Below are positions 59,780-64,000 of a DNA stretch of 64,000 nt, piece after piece (the first letter of the stretch is position 1; each line of letters begins with the position of its first letter). The notes under the pieces were generated by a model, which worked only from the letters and a program-made list of their open reading frames with translations, ran no database searches and was not told the DNA's origin. The position numbers were made by a program, and so were the translations under genes. Source of the stretch: Selenomonadales bacterium 4137-cl (GTDB lineage: Bacteria; Bacillota; Negativicutes; Sporomusales; UBA7701); NCBI GenBank assembly GCA_032334055.1, contig JAUOZS010000001.1, positions 1,276,501 to 1,340,500 of the forward strand, written 5' to 3'.

Positions 59780-60031
59780 ATGGGTATGAAGAAGCACAAA
59801 GTCACGGTGGAAATATATGGCGACAACTACCCCGTCAAGGGCGACGCCGAGCCGGAACGCATCATGAAGGTCGCCGCCCTTCTCGATGAGCGCATGCGCG
59901 AGACCGCCTTCATAAATCCCCGGATGTCCAAGGCCATGGTCGCCATCCTGACGGCGCTCAACATCACCGACGAATATCTGCGCCTCCAAAACGACTACCA
60001 GCAACTGCTTAAGATGTTGAACGACAAGTAG
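59780..60031 (+). CDS. zapA: Cell division protein ZapA
   Basis: 83 residues from ATG 59780 (site AGGGTGAT). HKVTVEIYGDNYPVKGDAEP and ERIMKVAALLDERMRE are the conserved ZapA head, followed by a coiled coil. ZapA binds and stabilises FtsZ bundles at mid-cell. Its place after pheT is common in Firmicutes. Confidence 0.92.
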   Translation: MGMKKHKVTVEIYGDNYPVKGDAEPERIMKVAALLDERMRETAFINPRMSKAMVAILTALNITDEYLRLQNDYQQLLKMLNDK

Positions 60032-60093
60032 GGTGCCCGTATACCACTCCCAGCCGCGGTCAATAATATCACCAGCGGAGGGAGTGATTTGCG

Positions 60094-60756
60094 ATGGATT
60101 ACGAGGTTCCAGGCCAAATATTGTTAAGGATGGCGGCTATCTTTGCCGTGGCCCTTATTGTCGTCCGCATCATGGGCAACCGCGCCGTTGGCCAGCTTTC
60201 GCCCTTTGATTTTGTACTCCTGGTAGGCATTGGAGATATTGTCGCCAACGTTGCCCTGGCTCAAAACGAAAGCCTGCTTATCGGCGTTGAGGGTCTTGTC
60301 GGCCTGCTGGTTCTCCAGCAACTGCTTGCCCGCCTGGCGCTAAAAAACAAACTTCTGCGCAAATGGTTCGAAGGAACGCCCGTAGAAGTTATCGAGAACG
60401 GCCGCATTCTTGAGCAGAATCTGATCAAAACTCAGTTCAATTACGACGATCTCCGTCAGGAACTTCACAAGCAAGGGATGGACTTTTCCAACCTCAAAGA
60501 TATCAAGCTGGCTCGTCTCGAAAGCTGCGGCGACTTTTCGGTCATAAAATCGCCCGAACTGGAGCCGCTAACCCGTCGTGACCTGGACAACTTCATCCGT
60601 AGCCTTTCCGAAAACCCGCTCAGCCCGGCAGGGACCGGATGGGCCAAAATAGAACAACTGACTGCCGACGTGAGGGTTCTGGCCGAGTATGTCAAAAGCC
60701 GGCCGCCCGGTGACCTGACAAGGGAAACCGCACCCCCGGAGCAGACGCTCCACTAA
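60094..60756 (+). CDS. DUF421 (YetF-like) membrane protein
   Basis: 220 residues. Three N-terminal membrane spans (LLRMAAIFAVALIVVRIMG, FDFVLLVGIGDIVANVAL, LIGVEGLVGLLVLQQLL) precede the conserved DUF421 domain (GTPVEVIENGRILEQNL, RQELHKQGMDFSNLKDI). Members occur in spore formers and some act in the spore; the exact role is unknown. A terminator follows at once. Confidence 0.85.
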   Translation: MDYEVPGQILLRMAAIFAVALIVVRIMGNRAVGQLSPFDFVLLVGIGDIVANVALAQNESLLIGVEGLVGLLVLQQLLARLALKNKLLRKWFEGTPVEVIENGRILEQNLIKTQFNYDDLRQELHKQGMDFSNLKDIKLARLESCGDFSVIKSPELEPLTRRDLDNFIRSLSENPLSPAGTGWAKIEQLTADVRVLAEYVKSRPPGDLTRETAPPEQTLH

Positions 60757-60784
60757 AGAAGGGCCTACCCTTCTTCTTTTATTT
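60757..60784 (+). terminator. Terminator after DUF421 gene
   Basis: AAGAAGGG, loop CCTA, CCCTTCTT, then CTTTTATTTTTC. Confidence 0.8.
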
Positions 60785-60815
60785 TTCTGCTGAAGATTGG
60801 AGAATCTTTTCTGCG

Positions 60816-61733
60816 ATGCGAAGAGTTCTGCTCATATTTATTGACGGCCTTGGATTGGGGGAAAACGATCCTGACACAAACCCCCTTGTCCGTTTCGATC
60901 CGCCTTTTTTCCGCGCTCTTTTCGGTAAACCGCTTACTAAAGACATTGGCCTCGTCCTCGGCGACGAAGTATGCCTTGTGCCCACGGACGCGTCCTTGGG
61001 AGTGCCCGGCCTGCCGCAGAGCGCAACCGGGCAGACCGCTATTTTTACCGGCGTTAACGCGCCGCGGCGGATGGGGTGCCATATCCTCGGTTTCCCCGGC
61101 CCGGCACTGGCGGAGATAATCGCCGCGCACGGCCTGCCGGGCGAATTGGCTGCCGCCGGCTTTAGCGTGACCTCGGCCAATATGTACACCGCCGACTACA
61201 TGGAACTGGTGGCCCGCCGCAAGCGGCGTCATTCCGTAACCACCCTCTCTATCCTTGGTGCCGGCGCTGACCTTCGTTCCCTGTCCGACATGGCCGCCGG
61301 CGAGGCGGTGTACCAGGACATCACCAACGAAATGCTGCCGAAGTTTGGAGTGGAGGGCGTGCCGACCGTCAGCTCCGTCGAAGCCGGTTTCCGGTTAGCG
61401 GCCCTTGCCGGTCGCCATGACTTTACCATGTTCGAGTACTTTCAGACCGATCGTCAGGGCCACAAGCACGACTGGACAGAAGCGGCGAAAATCGTCGCCA
61501 CTCTTGACGGTTTTCTCGCCGCAGTCCATCGGGCGGCCAAGGATATCCTGGTGGTAATTACCAGTGACCACGGCAACTTCGAGGATTTTACCACCAAGAC
61601 CCATACCCTCAACTCCATACCCACCATCCTGTTCGGGCCGGATTGCCGGCAGGTCGCCGTCGGCATCGGCAACCTCACCGACATCAAACCCGGCATTATC
61701 TCCTACCTAAAAGAAGGTGAAGTAAATGGTTGA
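60816..61733 (+). CDS. Alkaline phosphatase-fold metalloenzyme
   Basis: 305 residues. LLIFIDGLGLGENDP and SATGQTAIFTGVNAPRRMG carry the first metal ligands and nucleophile, and VVITSDHGNFEDF and TKTHTLNSIPTI the second metal site of the superfamily of phosphopentomutase, phosphoglycerate mutase and phosphatases. The substrate is unknown. It overlaps the U32 gene by eight bases, so the two are coupled. Confidence 0.8.
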   Translation: MRRVLLIFIDGLGLGENDPDTNPLVRFDPPFFRALFGKPLTKDIGLVLGDEVCLVPTDASLGVPGLPQSATGQTAIFTGVNAPRRMGCHILGFPGPALAEIIAAHGLPGELAAAGFSVTSANMYTADYMELVARRKRRHSVTTLSILGAGADLRSLSDMAAGEAVYQDITNEMLPKFGVEGVPTVSSVEAGFRLAALAGRHDFTMFEYFQTDRQGHKHDWTEAAKIVATLDGFLAAVHRAAKDILVVITSDHGNFEDFTTKTHTLNSIPTILFGPDCRQVAVGIGNLTDIKPGIISYLKEGEVNG

Positions 61734-64000
61734 ACTTCTCGCCCCCGCCGGCAACGCCGAAGCTTTCGCCGCCGCCCTGAGCAGCGGTGCCGACGCCGTC
61801 TATCTTGGCGGGCGGCAGTTCGGCGCCCGCGCGTATGCCGCCAACTTCAGCGACGAGGAACTGGCCGCGACGGTGCGAACCGCTCATCTCATGGGTGTCG
61901 CCGTATACGTGACCGTCAATACCCTCGTCGACAACAGCGAAATTCCGGCTCTCGCCGATTATTTGCGCCACCTGTACGAAATCGGCGTAGACGCCGCCAT
62001 CGTCCAGGATATCGGCGTGGTCGCCGTGGCCCGTCGCGTCGTTCCCGGCCTGCCCCTGCACGCCAGCACCCAGATGACGGTACACAACCTGGCCGGGGTC
62101 GAAGCCCTCGCCGGTTTGGGGATAAGCCGCGTCGTACTGGCGCGGGAACTTTCCCTGGACGCCATCCGCCATATATGCGCGCACGCTCCCGTCGAAATCG
62201 AAACCTTTATCCACGGCGCCCTCTGCATCTCCTACTCCGGCCAATGCTTGATGTCCAGCATGATCGGCGGCCGCAGCGGCAATCGCGGGCGTTGCGCCCA
62301 GCCGTGCCGCCTGCCCTACAACCTCGTCGACGCGGGGGGAAGGGACGCGCTCGCCGGCCGGGACGCCGGGGAATATCTCCTGAGCCCTAAAGACTTCAAT
62401 ACCATCGAGCATATACCCGACCTCATCGATGCCGGGGTGGTCTCCTTCAAAATCGAGGGCCGCATGAAGCGGGCCGAGTACGTCGCCGTCGTCGTCGACA
62501 GCTACCGCAGGGCCATCGACGCCTGCCTCGCCGACAGGAGCGGCTTCGCCGTTCCCGACCAGGACCAGAAGAATATGGCGCAGACATTCAACCGCGGCTT
62601 TACCTCCGCCTACCTGTTTGGCAAACAGGGGCGGGAAATAATGAGCGACCGCCGCCCCAACAACCGCGGCGTCCGGATCGGTCGCGTCATCGGCTACGAT
62701 CCGCGCAATAAGACGGCGCAGATCAAACTCGACGAACCGCTCGCAGTCGGCGACATAGTCGAGTTTTGGGTTAAAGTCGGCGGCCGGTCGAGCGCCACAG
62801 TAACAAGCATAAACGTCGACGGGCGCCCGGTCGCCGTCGCGCCGCCTTTGGCTGTCGCCTCCATCCCCGTGGATGGGGCAGTCCGGCCCGGCGACCGCGT
62901 TTTCAAAACGTTCGATGCCGCCCTCATGGAAAAAGCGCGCGCCGCGTTCGGCGGCGGTATATTGCGCCGCGTGCCGGTCGACGCCGTTGCGGAGGCGGGG
63001 GAGGGGCGGCCGCTGACGGTAACGCTCACCGACGACGACGGCAACAGCGGGAGCGGCCGGACTTCTTTCCTGGCGGAAAAAGCCGTCAAACGGCCCCTTA
63101 CCGAAGAAACGCTCGCCGCCCAGATCGGGCGTCTGGGCACGACTGTTTTCGCCCTCCGCCGCCTCGACAGCCGCATTGAGGGCGAAGTCATGGTTCCGCT
63201 CAGCGAACTCAACGAAGCGCGACGCCAGGCTGTCGAGGAACTGGAAGCCGCGCGCCTCGCCCGTTATTCCCGACCGTCATTGTCGGCGAAGGCCCCCGAT
63301 CTCGCCATTTTCCTTCCCGGCCCGCGGCGCGACCACGCCCGCAAACCGGCCCTGACAGTCAACACCGACACCGTTGATAAGGCCGCCGCCGCCGCCGCTA
63401 GCGGCGCGGACATAATCATGTTCGGCGGCGAAAGCTTTGCCGGCCGGGCGCCCACTCCCGACGATTACCGACGTGTGGTGGCAATGGCCCGTGAACGCGG
63501 TCTCGCCGTCATCTTGAGCACGCCCCGCATAGTCCAGGACTGGCAGTGGCCTGCATTGGAAGCCGACCTGGACCTCTTCCGGAGCCTCGCTCCCGACGCC
63601 GTAGCCGCCGCCAATCTGGGCACTCTCCACCGCCTGAGCCGGGACAATGGTCTCGCCGTCCATGCCGACTGGCCGCTCAACATATACAACAGCGCCGCCC
63701 TCCGCGTCTTTGCCGCGAAGGGGCTCGCCAGCCTCACCCTTTCCCCCGAACTCACCTTCGGGCAAGTCGAGGAACTTGCCGCCGAGCCGAATATCGCCAT
63801 CGAATGTATCGTCCACGGCCGTCTCACCCTCATGATTTCTGAATACTGCGTCATGGGTAGCTACCTCGGCGGCCTCCACGCAGGCGTCTGCACGAAGCCC
63901 TGCCTGAAAGGCCGCTACCTGCTCAAAGACAGGCTGGGCGAGACTTTCCCCGTTGCCGGCGATCAGTTTTGCCGCATGCATATTCTCAATGCCAAAGAAC
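61726..64000 (+). CDS. U32 family peptidase with DUF3656 (3' end outside window)
   Basis: At least 758 residues from ATG 61726; the frame runs to the end of the window. The U32 core begins ELLAPAGNAEAFAAALSSGA and holds the conserved cluster-binding region (CISYSGQCLMSSMIGGRSGN, RCAQPCRLPY) and FKIEGRMKRAEYVA. The middle matches DUF3656, and a second barrel-like half ends with EYCVMGSYLGG...CTKPC. RlhA, an E. coli member with this layout, hydroxylates 23S rRNA; a similar RNA-modifying role is possible here. Confidence 0.88.
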   Translation, partial: MVELLAPAGNAEAFAAALSSGADAVYLGGRQFGARAYAANFSDEELAATVRTAHLMGVAVYVTVNTLVDNSEIPALADYLRHLYEIGVDAAIVQDIGVVAVARRVVPGLPLHASTQMTVHNLAGVEALAGLGISRVVLARELSLDAIRHICAHAPVEIETFIHGALCISYSGQCLMSSMIGGRSGNRGRCAQPCRLPYNLVDAGGRDALAGRDAGEYLLSPKDFNTIEHIPDLIDAGVVSFKIEGRMKRAEYVAVVVDSYRRAIDACLADRSGFAVPDQDQKNMAQTFNRGFTSAYLFGKQGREIMSDRRPNNRGVRIGRVIGYDPRNKTAQIKLDEPLAVGDIVEFWVKVGGRSSATVTSINVDGRPVAVAPPLAVASIPVDGAVRPGDRVFKTFDAALMEKARAAFGGGILRRVPVDAVAEAGEGRPLTVTLTDDDGNSGSGRTSFLAEKAVKRPLTEETLAAQIGRLGTTVFALRRLDSRIEGEVMVPLSELNEARRQAVEELEAARLARYSRPSLSAKAPDLAIFLPGPRRDHARKPALTVNTDTVDKAAAAAASGADIIMFGGESFAGRAPTPDDYRRVVAMARERGLAVILSTPRIVQDWQWPALEADLDLFRSLAPDAVAAANLGTLHRLSRDNGLAVHADWPLNIYNSAALRVFAAKGLASLTLSPELTFGQVEELAAEPNIAIECIVHGRLTLMISEYCVMGSYLGGLHAGVCTKPCLKGRYLLKDRLGETFPVAGDQFCRMHILNAKE

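Overview
The window joins an integrated prophage (from before base 1 to about 44.36 kb) to host chromosome (about 44.36 kb to the end). The host part has a classic Firmicutes order: ytxC, thrS behind a T-box, infC-rpmI-rplT, a class II aldolase, a Trk/Ktr potassium system, a SpoU methyltransferase, yqzL, pheST behind a T-box, a permease, zapA, a DUF421 membrane protein, an alkaline-phosphatase-fold enzyme and a U32 peptidase. It is GC-rich. The phage also carries an outer-membrane beta-barrel gene and spanin-like genes, which only make sense in a host with an outer membrane. Together this suggests a diderm Firmicute of the Negativicutes (Sporomusaceae-like); this is inference, as no 16S gene is present.

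The prophage looks like a temperate podovirus: P22-like portal, SU10-type capsid, tail hub, a giant internal virion protein and no tape measure or tail tube. From left to right: the 3' part of a small terminase gene; a block of small accessory genes with a tRNA cluster (Glu, Trp, Thr, Tyr and an aberrant tRNA-like element) and a ferredoxin:thioredoxin reductase-like protein; an oppositely oriented outer-membrane protein moron; large terminase, portal, scaffold and capsid; adaptor, a knob-type fiber and three lectin-like proteins; a coupled radical SAM cluster; tail hub; internal virion proteins, one ending in a Hint domain and one of 2365 residues with two peptidase-like domains; lysis genes; PhoH. 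A leftward block (dCMP deaminase, HAD phosphatase, phosphoesterase, 3D protein and small genes) diverges from a phage DNA polymerase III alpha gene that carries a mini-intein. A leftward HTH repressor lies next to the right attachment site, the 3' half of a tRNA-Val(GAC) gene. The integrase and the rest of the early region must lie left of the window.

The best candidate for an undescribed system is at 17.6-23.2 kb. Three SPASM-type radical SAM enzymes are translationally coupled to a 193-residue protein whose last 35 residues hold eight regularly spaced cysteines, very like the core of SCIFF/ranthipeptide precursors. Its position between tail fiber and tail hub genes suggests that the phage installs thioether or similar crosslinks in a virion protein. 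Other notable points are the shared C-terminal YLP motif of three lectin-like proteins, two almost fully overlapping spanin-like frames, a metallopeptidase-like gene with no ordinary start codon, and a dispersed CTAAATA motif.
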